Positions 8,544-17,900 of a stretch of 64,000 nucleotides of DNA are shown here, in pieces (position 1 is the stretch's first letter; each line of letters begins with the position of its first letter). A program made the position numbers and the translations under genes. The DNA is from JAABRU01 sp050180235 (GTDB lineage Bacteria > Desulfobacterota > Desulfobacteria > Desulfobacterales > Desulfococcaceae): contig JBFXEJ010000017.1 in NCBI GenBank assembly GCA_050180235.1, positions 6,448-70,447 of the forward strand. The letters are read 5' to 3'. The notes beneath the pieces were generated by a model that had not been told where the DNA came from, did not search any database, and saw nothing but the letters and a program-made list of their open reading frames with translations.

Positions 8544-9338
8544 ATGAGTTTCAATGAAAAAGTCAAGCGCAATGTCGCGGCCAACTTTGATCAAAGTCTT
8601 CATATTTATCAGGAATTTGAGGAAAAACACAAGTTCTTTGCATCTTATGCTTTAAAGATGGCAGAGGCCATAGGGATGAAGGAGGGAACATCGGTTCTGG
8701 ACGTGGGCTGCGGTTACGGATTGTCCGCAGTGGTGCTCAATGCAAAATACGGATGCCGCGTTACCGGGATTGATCTGTCTCCGGAAATGATTTCAGCGGG
8801 ACAGGCTGTGGAAAAAAATGAAGAGATATGCCTGATGGTAGGGGATGGTGAAAATCTTTCACCCCTTGTCGGCGGGCGTCAGTTCGATTATGTTCTCTAC
8901 AATGCCTCGATTTTTATTTTTCCTGACGCTGCCAAAGCCATTGACGAGGCATTCCAATGCCTTTGTCCCGGTGGCAAGATAGCGTTTTCTTACTATCCGC
9001 AGTTGCTCGGGGAAGAGGAGGCAGATCTGTTTGATCTCGCTTTCAGACGCATGGGCGAACCTCTGCCCAAATTTCGCGTTATTACGGATTACCCGGCTGC
9101 CTGCAATGCGCTGGAAAATCGCTGCGGCAATATCCGTCACCATCGCTGGACACAGCCTCTGCATATCGGTTTTATGCAGGATTTCTTTTCCATTCCGGCC
9201 CAGTCAGCTTCCCTGTTCCCCGGACGCGGCTATGAGGAAAGACGCGATCTGGTCAAACAGCTTTTTGAAACCCTGAGGGATTTGGAAGGCAGCGGACAGG
9301 TTGTCTGGCGTATGGCTGAAGGCAGCAAAACACCCTGA
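8544..9338 (+). CDS. Class I SAM-dependent methyltransferase
   Basis: 264 residues. Motif I VLDVGCGYGL (51-60), the acidic residue after strand 2 in VTGIDLSPEM, and a third strand with FDYVLYNASIFIF identify the Rossmann-type methyltransferase fold. The substrate is unknown; the layout is of the Methyltransf_11/25 type used on small molecules or quinones. ATG 8544 is chosen because it follows an AAAAGGAG ribosome site. The open frame extends upstream to 8172, but that part lies in repeat DNA. The gene is isolated between repeats and a convergent VWA gene. Confidence 0.85.
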   Translation: MSFNEKVKRNVAANFDQSLHIYQEFEEKHKFFASYALKMAEAIGMKEGTSVLDVGCGYGLSAVVLNAKYGCRVTGIDLSPEMISAGQAVEKNEEICLMVGDGENLSPLVGGRQFDYVLYNASIFIFPDAAKAIDEAFQCLCPGGKIAFSYYPQLLGEEEADLFDLAFRRMGEPLPKFRVITDYPAACNALENRCGNIRHHRWTQPLHIGFMQDFFSIPAQSASLFPGRGYEERRDLVKQLFETLRDLEGSGQVVWRMAEGSKTP

Positions 9339-9489
9339 CAGCATAATTGCAGTCTGCCGGTTTTTGAATCTGTTTTGTGCAGAGAAAAATCCTGTATTCT
9401 GATCTCGTCTGCGGATCTGCCCACGGCTGTGCAGATTAGCAAAGCAGACAGAACTGCGGTCGTCTCCGGCCTCGTGCGCAGCAATCCAT

Positions 9490-10701
9490 TCAGGAATTGC
9501 CGCGGCTCTCCCGCCCGGCTGTCACAATATCACGTTCTGCTGCCCATTGCCCGATGTCCTCTTTTTTAATGGCAGCAGCCATAAGCCGGGGAAAAAGATC
9601 GGGCGTGCAGGCAAACGCGGGCGCGCCCAAAGCAGACATCTTTGCCGCCAGTTCTTTATCGTAAATGGGCGCTCCTTCGTCACTCAGCGCCAGAAGGGTA
9701 ATGAACTGAACACCGGAAGCAATAAGCTCCTGGGTGCGGCTGAGCAGCTCTTGGGCAACTCCGCCTTCATACAGATCGGAAATGAGAACGAAAATGGTAT
9801 TTCGCGGCTCCCGGATCAGGGTCTGGCAATAGGCCACAGCCTTGTTGATAAAAGTGCCGCCCCCAAGCTGTGTTCCGAACAGCACTTCAACCGGATCATC
9901 AAGTTTGTCTGTGAGATCCGCCACAGCCGTGTCAAAGACAATCAGCCGGGTGGAAACTGCGGGCAAAGTGGCCATTACTGCGCCGAATATGCTGGAATAC
10001 ACCACTGACGAGGCCATAGAGCCGCTCTGGTCAATGGCCAGAATAATGTCACGCTGGGTGCGCCGGGACTTGCGTCCGAACCCGATTAAGCGTTCCGGGA
10101 TAATGGTTTTATATTCCGGCTGATAATGGTGCAAATTGGCCCGGATGGTTCGGTGCCAGTCCATTTCCGGAAGACGCGGCCTGCGGTTGCGGACTGCCCG
10201 GTTCAGAGCTCCGGTCACTGCGGTTTTCATGGGCTCTTCCAGCTTTTTCATCAATTCGTCAACCACCCTGCGGACTACGGCACGCGCGGTTTCTTTAGTG
10301 CGGCTGGGAATCACACTGCTGAGGGCAATCAGACTGGCCACAAGGTGAACATCCGGTTCCGCAGCTTCGAGCATTTCCGGTTCCAGTAACATGCGCTGCA
10401 AATCAAGACGCTTGAGCGCATCCTGCTGCATGACCCGGACTATGCTTTTGGGAAAATATTTGCGTATATCTCCCAGCCACCGGGAGACCGTGGGGCTTGA
10501 AGCTCCGGAACCGCCGCGCCCCTGACGCCCCAGACCGCGTTCCGGGCCCGCGTCGTATAATGCCTGAAGGACCAGATCCATAGCGGTATCCTCACTGCTC
10601 AGGCCGATACCGATACCGTCCGCTTCTTCACCGCCGAGAATCAGGCGCCAGCGCCGCTGGCGTTCTTCCGCTGGTTCAGAATGTAAGGAAGTGTCTGACA
10701 T
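9490..10701 (-). CDS. VWA (CoxE-like) protein of MoxR/SWIM cluster
   Basis: 403 residues. The C-terminal half is a von Willebrand factor A domain with MIDAS motif D224-x-S226-x-S228 (AIDQSGSMASS), a conserved Thr in GGGTFINKA and the Asp in VLISDLYEGG; it should bind a divalent metal and a partner carboxylate. The N-terminal half is helical and basic. It is the last gene of a five-gene minus-strand cluster, although 423 bp of repeats separate it from the DUF5682 gene. MoxR ATPases and VWA proteins usually act together as a chaperone or metal-insertion pair. The counterpart in E. coli would be YehP. Biological role unknown. Confidence 0.85.
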   Translation of the reverse strand: MSDTSLHSEPAEERQRRWRLILGGEEADGIGIGLSSEDTAMDLVLQALYDAGPERGLGRQGRGGSGASSPTVSRWLGDIRKYFPKSIVRVMQQDALKRLDLQRMLLEPEMLEAAEPDVHLVASLIALSSVIPSRTKETARAVVRRVVDELMKKLEEPMKTAVTGALNRAVRNRRPRLPEMDWHRTIRANLHHYQPEYKTIIPERLIGFGRKSRRTQRDIILAIDQSGSMASSVVYSSIFGAVMATLPAVSTRLIVFDTAVADLTDKLDDPVEVLFGTQLGGGTFINKAVAYCQTLIREPRNTIFVLISDLYEGGVAQELLSRTQELIASGVQFITLLALSDEGAPIYDKELAAKMSALGAPAFACTPDLFPRLMAAAIKKEDIGQWAAERDIVTAGRESRGNS

Positions 10702-11124
10702 AATTTTTTTATCCGCTAAACGAAAATTAATACCGATTCTCCATTGAAAACATGCTGATATTGGATCAAATCAATGGCGATTCGGCATGATGCTGATCCG
10801 AACTCTGCGAAAATCTGAGCAATTTGCGGATTGCTGTCCGCAGATTTCACAGATTTTCGCAGATTGTTTCATACCGTTTCCCCGCTGAAAAATACTGATA
10901 TTGGATCAAATCAATGTCGATTCGGTATAAAAACAGATTGCCCGCTCCCCCACTCCGCGTCAATGCCATTACGTTTACGTTAAGGACAAAGGAGTCCCGA
11001 ACTGAAAGTTTGGGACATGAAATGATTCACAAAATCCGGCCAAAATTCCGTTTCACTTCATTTCGGCACTCCGGAAATTCCCTGATCCGGGGCCTTGACA
11101 CGAATAACGGGAATGAGAAAACAA
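10702..11124. repeat. Repeat block interrupting the MoxR cluster
   Basis: No gene seen. Two copies of the ATACC..GGTAT family (10730-10788 and 10872-10928) share the core GATATTGGATCAAATCAATG. Between them lies CTGCGAAAATCTGAG opposed to CAGATTTTCGCAG. Near 10986-11016 is the palindrome GGAGTCCCGAACTGAAAGTT, which recurs at about 27.1, 33.9 and 61.55 kb. The block separates the VWA gene from the rest of its cluster. Confidence 0.6.
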
Positions 11125-13461
11125 TTATAATCCCAATAACTTTGCCGCTTCTGTTACCGCCCTGTCGCCCCATTCCTTATTGAAATGCCCGGTTTTTCCA
11201 TGCGCATGAGCGGCGGTTCGGGTGGAGGTCTTCTGCCGCGTTTTCACCCGGGAGCCAAGCTGCTGCCGTTCTGGAGGAGAAAAGGTGCTGAAGGTTCTCC
11301 GCATTAACGGCAGCAGCTCGGTAAAGCGATCCGATGGCAGTTCGCAGACCCAGGCATCGAGCACATCCCAAAGATTGCTGTCGTGAAAAAGAATCATTCC
11401 GCTTCCTTCCAGAAAACCCTGAACCCAGGCGGCTGCCATTGCCGTTTCATTTCCCGGAGATACGGCCAGAGACATAAGCCGGGCTGTTTCCTCACGTTCA
11501 ATCTCATTTTTATCAAAAAGCAGGCGGCACACCTTTCCCCGCACCAGGGCATTGATGGTATCGCTGCTGAGTATGCCGCGCAGGGCTGCTGTCCACGCAC
11601 CGCGATGGGCCTCATTTTCCAGCAGAAAGACTGCGTGATTTGCCGCTGTTATTTTTCCGTTCATGGACTGGGCCGCATCTTCATCCAGAGACTGGCACGC
11701 GGGCTGCAGACCGATACAGATGCGGGCAATCAGGCCGTCAACCACTTCGCCCACCATAGCGGAATCGCTCTGGCGCACATTGCCGTAGCGCAATATCGTC
11801 ACCAAAGACGGAAGTGCCTGCATAAGCCCTGTGACATCATTGGTCTGTGCAGAACGTGAGCGGAGAGCGCTGACCACCGGATCAACCGTAGCCGGGAGTT
11901 CCGAAAGCAGCACAGCGTTGATCAACCCGGCAAGCTCCGCGATGCTTTCGGTTTTTTTGGCTGTATGAACCGCTTTTGCAGTCGCGGCCAGTTCCACAGT
12001 GGTTCCCCACATGGCCGCTTCAATAACGGTTACGACAAATTCCGGCTGCCATTTGATATGCCAGTATTCATGGAAAGTGCCTTTTTTTCCGTAACCGCCC
12101 TGAACCTGCTTCCCCCAGGGAATGTTCAGAAGGTTGAGCCGGTGCAGCAGATGGCTTCGGGCCAGACCGTTGGGCGTGCGCAGATCCAGATCAATCTCTT
12201 CGGTGTCTGCCGATGGTTTGAGGCGAAGGCTTCTCTGCTGTTTTTCAAGGTCGGTCTGGAGGGGCACTTTGGGCGTATCGGCCGGAGTTGATCCCATCCG
12301 CTCGCCGATGAGCAGGCGATCCCGGATAAAAATCATGGGGGAGCGATCACCGAAGCAGAGCACGGACTGGGTCGCGTCATTGAGTTCCTCAAGTCCGGGA
12401 AAAGGGCGCTGACGCATTGCGGCCAGGGACTCGGCCAGACGAACCGCATCGATGATGTGGGCTGTGGAGGCGTCAAGATCGGCTTTTCGCAGCAGTTCAG
12501 CCACCCGGATAAACCAGCGCGTGGCCAGAAGGCTTGGCGTCTGCCCGGTATCCTCCCGGCGATGATGCCAGAGATGCTCATACCAGCCCGGCGCACTTAT
12601 GCCCGCGCCGTATCCGCTCCGGCGGGCCAGCCGACCGTAAGTCCAGGGAATCCAGGTGGTTTCCACCCTGATTTTGGGGAGCCCCCGCAGCAGTTCATTG
12701 TCATCTTTGACTTTTGCATCCGCGACAAGCGCGGGCACATGCCAGGCCCCGCACACGACCGCGATATTTTCATACCCCTGTTTTTCCGCCACACGGATGG
12801 TCTTCCGCATCCAGGCTTCCCGGCGCTGTTCCCGAAGCCTTTCATCCCCGCTGTAAAGGCTGGGAAACTGCTCCCGCAGGCCTGTCATGACATCCGCAAT
12901 GGCCCTGAACAGTTCTCCGCTGTCAAGGCGTTCCTCCACAGCATGTTCCCACCATGCCTCCCCGTCCTCATATCCGGCATGGCGTGCAAACCAGTCCAGA
13001 GGATCTGCGGGATCCGGCCGGTCGCCGGTGGGAGAATCGCTGGGTTCCTCCGCACGCTCCTCCTGCGTTTCGACTGTTTCCGGAACAGGAGATTCTGTCC
13101 CGGATGACGGAGCATCCGCGGTCTGTTCCTGACTGAGGGCAAGCTGATGTCTCTGGGGGAGATCCATGAACTGCACCGGAATATTACGCTTAAGAGCAAA
13201 CCGCATGGCCTGCCATTCCGGGGAAAATTCGGCAAAGGGATAAAATACGGATCGAAGCGGGTTCTGCCCGTCATATATCAGCAGCGCGACCGGAGGGTTC
13301 ATGTCCTCCCGGCCTGCCAGACCGATATATTCATCAGCATCCGGCGGGCCTTCGATGAGCAGATAATCCGGTTTCATCTCGTCCAGAGATCGGATCAGAT
13401 TGCCCGCCGATCCCGGTCCGTGATGGCGGATGCCAAACACTGTGAATGGGGATTTTTTCAT
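11125..13461 (-). CDS. DUF5682 family protein (YehM-like)
   Basis: 778 residues, cytoplasmic. The N-terminal domain has GIRHHGPGS (10-18), LLIEGPPDA (34-42) and VVCGAWHV (235-242). The paired GxRHH and GAxH motifs resemble those of the TraB/TIKI/EreA-like metal hydrolase fold; that link is my inference. A low-complexity acidic linker (residues about 111-155) separates two parts of that domain, and the C-terminal 450 residues are mostly helical. It sits 6 bp downstream of the MoxR gene, so the two are surely co-transcribed. Family function is not established. Confidence 0.75.
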   Translation of the reverse strand: MKKSPFTVFGIRHHGPGSAGNLIRSLDEMKPDYLLIEGPPDADEYIGLAGREDMNPPVALLIYDGQNPLRSVFYPFAEFSPEWQAMRFALKRNIPVQFMDLPQRHQLALSQEQTADAPSSGTESPVPETVETQEERAEEPSDSPTGDRPDPADPLDWFARHAGYEDGEAWWEHAVEERLDSGELFRAIADVMTGLREQFPSLYSGDERLREQRREAWMRKTIRVAEKQGYENIAVVCGAWHVPALVADAKVKDDNELLRGLPKIRVETTWIPWTYGRLARRSGYGAGISAPGWYEHLWHHRREDTGQTPSLLATRWFIRVAELLRKADLDASTAHIIDAVRLAESLAAMRQRPFPGLEELNDATQSVLCFGDRSPMIFIRDRLLIGERMGSTPADTPKVPLQTDLEKQQRSLRLKPSADTEEIDLDLRTPNGLARSHLLHRLNLLNIPWGKQVQGGYGKKGTFHEYWHIKWQPEFVVTVIEAAMWGTTVELAATAKAVHTAKKTESIAELAGLINAVLLSELPATVDPVVSALRSRSAQTNDVTGLMQALPSLVTILRYGNVRQSDSAMVGEVVDGLIARICIGLQPACQSLDEDAAQSMNGKITAANHAVFLLENEAHRGAWTAALRGILSSDTINALVRGKVCRLLFDKNEIEREETARLMSLAVSPGNETAMAAAWVQGFLEGSGMILFHDSNLWDVLDAWVCELPSDRFTELLPLMRRTFSTFSPPERQQLGSRVKTRQKTSTRTAAHAHGKTGHFNKEWGDRAVTEAAKLLGL

Positions 13462-13467
13462 GGCCGG

Positions 13468-14556
13468 TTATCCGATGGCATTCCTGTCACGGCAGGCCCG
13501 GTAAAGGTCTTTCCAGTCTTTGCGCTCCTTGACAACGGTTTCAAGATATTCCTGAAAGACAATCTTGTCCTGAACCGGGTCTTTGACAACCGCGCCGATA
13601 AGTCCGGAAGCCATATCCTCAGCCGTCAGAATGCCGTCACTGAAATGTCCGCTTAAGGCCATGCCGCTGTTGATGACCGATATGGCCTCAGCCGTGCTCA
13701 GGGTGCTGCTGGGCGATTTGATTTTGGTCTTGCCGTCTATGGTTTTTCCCTCCCGAAGTTCACGGAAAATGGTCACCAGACGCCGGACTTCACTGGAGGC
13801 AGGCGGTTCCGCAGGGAGTTCCAGCGCTCGCCCGATTTCCCGCACCCGTTTTTCCACAATTGCGACCTCCTCTTCCAGACGGGCCGGCAGCGGCAGCACA
13901 ACCGTATTGAACCGGCGCTTGAGAGCACTGGACATCTCATTGACCCCTTTGTCACGGTTATTGGCTGTGGCAATCACATTGAAACCCCGCATGGCCTGCT
14001 GCTCCCGGCTGAGTTCGGGAATGGGGAGCGTTTTTTCTGATAAAATGGTGATCAGGGTGTCCTGCACGTCAGACGGAATCCGGGAGAGTTCCTCAACCCG
14101 TGCAATTTTGCCGTTTTTCATGGCATTCATCATGGGACTGGGAACCAGGGCCTCCTCGCTGGGGCCGTGAGCGAGCAGATGCGCGTAGTTCCAGCCGTAA
14201 CGGATCTGTTCCTCACCGGTTCCCGCAGTTCCCTGAATGAGACATGTGGAATCTCCGGAAATGGCTGCGGACAGATGCTCGGAGACCCAGGTTTTCCCGG
14301 TTCCCGGAACCCCGAAAAGCAGCAGACCCCGATCCGTGACCAAAGTCGCGACAGCAATCTCCATCAGGCGCCGATCCCCGATATATTTGGCGGAAACCTC
14401 AAAACCGTTGTCCAGTTTGCCCCCGAGCAGGTAGGTGACGACTGACCAGGGAGACATTTTCCAGTTTGCGGGTTTCTGCCGGGTATCCGCACGGATCAGT
14501 TCCGCAAGCTCCTGTGCAAAATCCTGCTCCGCGTGTTTTCGTAAAACCTCAGTCAT
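13468..14556 (-). CDS. MoxR-type AAA+ ATPase (YehL-like)
   Basis: 362 residues. Walker A GVPGTGKT (82-89), a Walker B position at IARVEEL (151-157), sensor 1 ATANN (196-200) and arginine finger RRF (214-216). Walker B lacks the usual hydrophobic-DE run, reading VEE instead. The protein should form a hexamer that remodels a partner using ATP; VWA proteins are the known partners of this class. Its start overlaps the end of the DUF5691 gene by 4 bp (ATGA), and the DUF5682 gene follows at 6 bp, so all are one operon. Confidence 0.88.
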   Translation of the reverse strand: MTEVLRKHAEQDFAQELAELIRADTRQKPANWKMSPWSVVTYLLGGKLDNGFEVSAKYIGDRRLMEIAVATLVTDRGLLLFGVPGTGKTWVSEHLSAAISGDSTCLIQGTAGTGEEQIRYGWNYAHLLAHGPSEEALVPSPMMNAMKNGKIARVEELSRIPSDVQDTLITILSEKTLPIPELSREQQAMRGFNVIATANNRDKGVNEMSSALKRRFNTVVLPLPARLEEEVAIVEKRVREIGRALELPAEPPASSEVRRLVTIFRELREGKTIDGKTKIKSPSSTLSTAEAISVINSGMALSGHFSDGILTAEDMASGLIGAVVKDPVQDKIVFQEYLETVVKERKDWKDLYRACRDRNAIG

Positions 14557-16064
14557 GACAACTCCTTGTGCAACTCAATGCGCAATTTGATGATTTCAAA
14601 AAATTCATAACCGGTTTCCGCATAATAGGGCCAGTTCTCATGAGCCTCCGGCCATCCCGTCAATGCCGAAACCAAAACATCCGGGTGAATGAATAAGGCC
14701 ATATCTTTGATATAGGCCCTCAGTGTCCAGTCCTGCCGGCGCCGGGAAATGGCGGACTTCACGACTGTCAGAACGGTTTTGCTGAGTTCAGGGCCCCAGA
14801 TTTCCGGATCATTGGAATGGATCAGGCTCTCAATAACGCTGATGCTGTCAGGTGACAGGCTTGATGCCACCCATTTCTCCAGATCAGACCGGGGCATAGC
14901 TTTCATGAGCGCATCCCGGTCGGGCTGAAATTTGCCGGTTTTTCCGGACTCAAGCAGGGCTGTGATCCATGAGGGATCATGCTGCGTGATGGCAGCATTT
15001 GCCAGTCCCATGAAAAGCGCCTCTTTCCATTCTGACTTTCGGATGGCCTTCAAAATCTCTTTGGGAGAAAAATTCCCTCTTTCCTGCCACCAGCCCAGCG
15101 GGGTAAAGGAAACCATCCACATAAGCATGGCCGCGCGGGAACCCAGTCCGGAAACAGCTTTGTCAAGAATGCTGTCGCGTTTCATGGGCTCATTGATTTC
15201 TTCCGGAGGTTCAACTTTGCATGTGGTTCTCAGCAGTCCCTTTTCCATGGAAACACAGTCTTTCATCCGCTCCTGCATACGCAGGGCCAGAGCGGAAGAG
15301 GGGAGTTGGGACAGCAGAGAGGCAAGTGCGCGGCGAACCTCTATACTGCGGTCATCCAGCAGACTTTCGAGCACGGGTTCATCGTCCGGACTCAGGCTGT
15401 GCTGAAACAGGGCGATGAGTTTGCTTCGGTTTGAAGCTGTTTCCCCCTTCAGACCTTCCTGAATCAAGGCACGGCTTTTTGCAGGCTCCTTTTCCCGAAC
15501 GCGAATCATGTATTCGCACCGTTCGCTCAGGGTTCCTTCTTCCCACAGGCGTGTTTCGGACTGTTCCATATCCTTTTCTGTAGCCGCTGCCCAGCGCCAA
15601 TCGGGATTTTTCTGCGCGATCCACCGACCCCGCGGACCGATACATCCTCTGACCGCAGACCGATACACTGGTGTTTCTGTGGCAAACCGGAGCAGTGCCG
15701 GAAGCGCCCGAAACCGCGGACGGGTATTGCTGCCGGAAGCTCCGGCAATCCATTCAGATACAAGCCGGGGCCAGGGTTTTGCAAGGGCTTCCCGGAGAAT
15801 GCGGCCGGCCGCGGGAGTGCAGGTTTTGCGATTATCTTCGGGCGACTGTGTCAGGGAAACAAAATCTTCGGTCTCCGGAAGAAAGGCCGCAGTTTCAAAA
15901 ACCCATGCCAGCGCGCATTGATGCAGAAGCTGCTCCTCTTTGCTGACCGGCAGCGCCGCAATGTTCTGAAACATCCGGGAAACAACATCTGACACGCCTT
16001 CTGCTGTTCCTGCACTCTCCCGGCGGGTTCCCACAAAAAGCTGTTTTGCAAGTGTGTCAATCAT
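14553..16064 (-). CDS. DUF5691 family protein
   Basis: 503 residues, no transmembrane segment. The sequence is made of helical pairs, for example around DDRSIEVRRALASLLSQL, and is probably a HEAT-like solenoid acting as a scaffold. DUF5691 proteins are found beside SWIM and MoxR genes in this kind of cluster, and here it overlaps the MoxR gene by 4 bp and follows the SWIM gene by 4 bp. No catalytic motif is visible. The assignment rests on context and overall character rather than on a single diagnostic motif. Confidence 0.65.
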   Translation of the reverse strand: MIDTLAKQLFVGTRRESAGTAEGVSDVVSRMFQNIAALPVSKEEQLLHQCALAWVFETAAFLPETEDFVSLTQSPEDNRKTCTPAAGRILREALAKPWPRLVSEWIAGASGSNTRPRFRALPALLRFATETPVYRSAVRGCIGPRGRWIAQKNPDWRWAAATEKDMEQSETRLWEEGTLSERCEYMIRVREKEPAKSRALIQEGLKGETASNRSKLIALFQHSLSPDDEPVLESLLDDRSIEVRRALASLLSQLPSSALALRMQERMKDCVSMEKGLLRTTCKVEPPEEINEPMKRDSILDKAVSGLGSRAAMLMWMVSFTPLGWWQERGNFSPKEILKAIRKSEWKEALFMGLANAAITQHDPSWITALLESGKTGKFQPDRDALMKAMPRSDLEKWVASSLSPDSISVIESLIHSNDPEIWGPELSKTVLTVVKSAISRRRQDWTLRAYIKDMALFIHPDVLVSALTGWPEAHENWPYYAETGYEFFEIIKLRIELHKELS

Positions 16065-16068
16065 TGGT

Positions 16069-17421
16069 TTAAACCGTCACTTCTCCTGAAAAACGGTGGC
16101 AGCCTTCCTCATTCCAGCATACCAGCGGCAGTAACGACCGATCTGTCCATTCACCGGCAACCGTAAGGCCGTGTCCTCCTGATAAAGCGAGGCATTCCCA
16201 TACTTCGTGAAATGACGCGTGGGCCTGAATCTTGCGGCCTTCCCTGTCGGAAAAAAACAGCCTGCTGTCAACCATATGAGGGACCAGATTTTCAATCACC
16301 AGAGGATAAAGTGTCATCCAGGGATTCAGGGAAACCGCTTCCGCATATTTTTCAAGGGCCTGCGCAATGGTTTTTTCTCCGGTTATCCCTTCCATCGGCC
16401 TGGAGTCGGAAGTCCGGTTTGCCACCAAAGCCCGCAATGGCAGAGAGCCGGGATAAAAAATCAGATCCGCGTCAAGGCAGGTTCCCGGAACCAGCGACAC
16501 ATCAGGGGGCTGACCGCCATAGGAAAACGAAAGCACCAGTGCCGCAGTCTGCGTGCTTACCTCCCGCAGCCAGACACGCTGTTCTTTCATTTTCGCACTG
16601 TCCCGGATGCTCTCGCCCACAACGGCCCATGTGCCTGCAACTGTTTTGCCATGTGCCATGACCGCTTCCCTGTCAATGGGCCAGCCCGCGGCAGTCCTCA
16701 CATCCGCCTGCCGGTCTTCCGGCAGTTCCCGGAAACGCTGAAATGCCCTGATCAGGAGATAAAGCTTTCCCATCAGAACGGTCAGGTCCGGCAGACAGGT
16801 GGCGGATCCGCTGGCCGTGATCCGTGCCATCTGCTGCACCATGCCTGCCGCACCCGGAACCTGCGCGTCAACCAGCCGGGCAGCCGCATTTTTCCACACA
16901 GCGTCCCCCTGTCCCGGCAGGGAAGCCAGCCCTCCGGCCACCAGATCGCGCAGCCACAGTTCGCAGTCCGTAAGCCCGCTGATCATGGTTTCAATCCGTT
17001 TGTCCTGTTTTTTTGCAACGGCTTCCGGTTCAGCAGGCGCGGCCGCTTTTTTCTCAGCCTTGGTGACACGGGCTTTTTCCCGATCTTTGCGTTTATCCAG
17101 CCAGTCCGAAACCCAATCCGGTGCGGGGTGCTCAGCAACAGTCCCGCTGCCGTCAGCATAAAGCAGAAACAGGGCCAGCGCATGTTTGCAGGGGAACTTC
17201 CGGCTCGGGCAGGAGCATTTGAATGCCGGGCCGTTCAGGTCAATTCTGACTTCATAGGGGTTCCTGCCGCTTCCCTGGCAATGCCCCCATACGGCCTCAT
17301 CACTGTGGCCGAGGAGCGGCCATTTGGAAGGCAAGGCAAGTTTTTTTGCCGCAGCCGCGGAGGAAGCATCCGGAGCAAGTGCAATAATCTGATCTTTTGT
17401 GAAATTCATAACAGTTTCCAT
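16069..17421 (-). CDS. SWIM zinc-finger protein (YehQ-like)
   Basis: About 450 residues. The SWIM motif C-x-C-x6-C-x-H is at Cys69, Cys71, Cys78 and His80 (CSCPSRKFPCKH), followed by the usual ALALFLLY helix. A Lys/Ala/Glu-rich linker (about residues 110-140) separates it from a helical C-terminal domain. SWIM fingers bind DNA or protein. It is the first gene of the five-gene cluster. The start is uncertain: ATG 17421 and ATG 17409 are both in frame and neither has a good ribosome site; a TTG at 17445 would also be open. Confidence 0.82.
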   Translation of the reverse strand: METVMNFTKDQIIALAPDASSAAAAKKLALPSKWPLLGHSDEAVWGHCQGSGRNPYEVRIDLNGPAFKCSCPSRKFPCKHALALFLLYADGSGTVAEHPAPDWVSDWLDKRKDREKARVTKAEKKAAAPAEPEAVAKKQDKRIETMISGLTDCELWLRDLVAGGLASLPGQGDAVWKNAAARLVDAQVPGAAGMVQQMARITASGSATCLPDLTVLMGKLYLLIRAFQRFRELPEDRQADVRTAAGWPIDREAVMAHGKTVAGTWAVVGESIRDSAKMKEQRVWLREVSTQTAALVLSFSYGGQPPDVSLVPGTCLDADLIFYPGSLPLRALVANRTSDSRPMEGITGEKTIAQALEKYAEAVSLNPWMTLYPLVIENLVPHMVDSRLFFSDREGRKIQAHASFHEVWECLALSGGHGLTVAGEWTDRSLLPLVCWNEEGCHRFSGEVTV

Positions 17422-17451
17422 CACATTCGGGCAAGGCCCGGACAAAACTCT

Positions 17452-17682
17452 TTACTCTTTATCATTTTTTATGATTTCCTGCCTGTCCTGCTCATACTGA
17501 TCATAGGTGGGCGTTTTTTCACCGGCCGGCGGTATCGGGTCTTCCCGCTGCATTGTCTGTGTGTGGTTAGCGCCTTCATACATACCGCGCAAAAAGCCGT
17601 CATAAACTTTATCTTTTTCTGCACACGAAGACAGGCAGAGGACAAAACACGCAAAAATCAGAATTTTTGAAACTGTTTTCAC
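17452..17682 (-). CDS. Small lipoprotein
   Basis: 76-residue predicted lipoprotein. A GTG start at 17682 follows AAAAGGAGAAAAAATT, and the protein opens with a Lys-containing signal peptide ending in the lipobox LSSC. The mature part is short, hydrophilic and acidic, with a PIPPAGEKTP stretch. No family is recognised. It lies between the SWIM gene and the CpxP-like gene on the same strand but 200 bp from the latter, so co-transcription is uncertain. Confidence 0.65.
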   Translation of the reverse strand: MKTVSKILIFACFVLCLSSCAEKDKVYDGFLRGMYEGANHTQTMQREDPIPPAGEKTPTYDQYEQDRQEIIKNDKE

Positions 17683-17900
17683 AATTTTTTCTCCTTTTAA
17701 TCGAATTGTCACACAATTTCCTTCCATAAACAACATACGGTTTCCGAACAGCAGGTCAAACCGGCTGATTTTTTTACATCTGAATTTCGCACAGAAAAAA
17801 CTCTGGGTGACTCTGTGTCACTCTGCGGTCAAAAACAGTCGATCGCGAATTTGACCCACTGCCCTTAAAGGAATGCCAAACAGAAAATCTCGTATTCCTT

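Noticed and set aside
16219..17670. 483-residue plus-strand open frame
   Set aside because: Antisense of the SWIM gene; rich in Pro, Arg and His as shadow frames in this composition are, with no domain.
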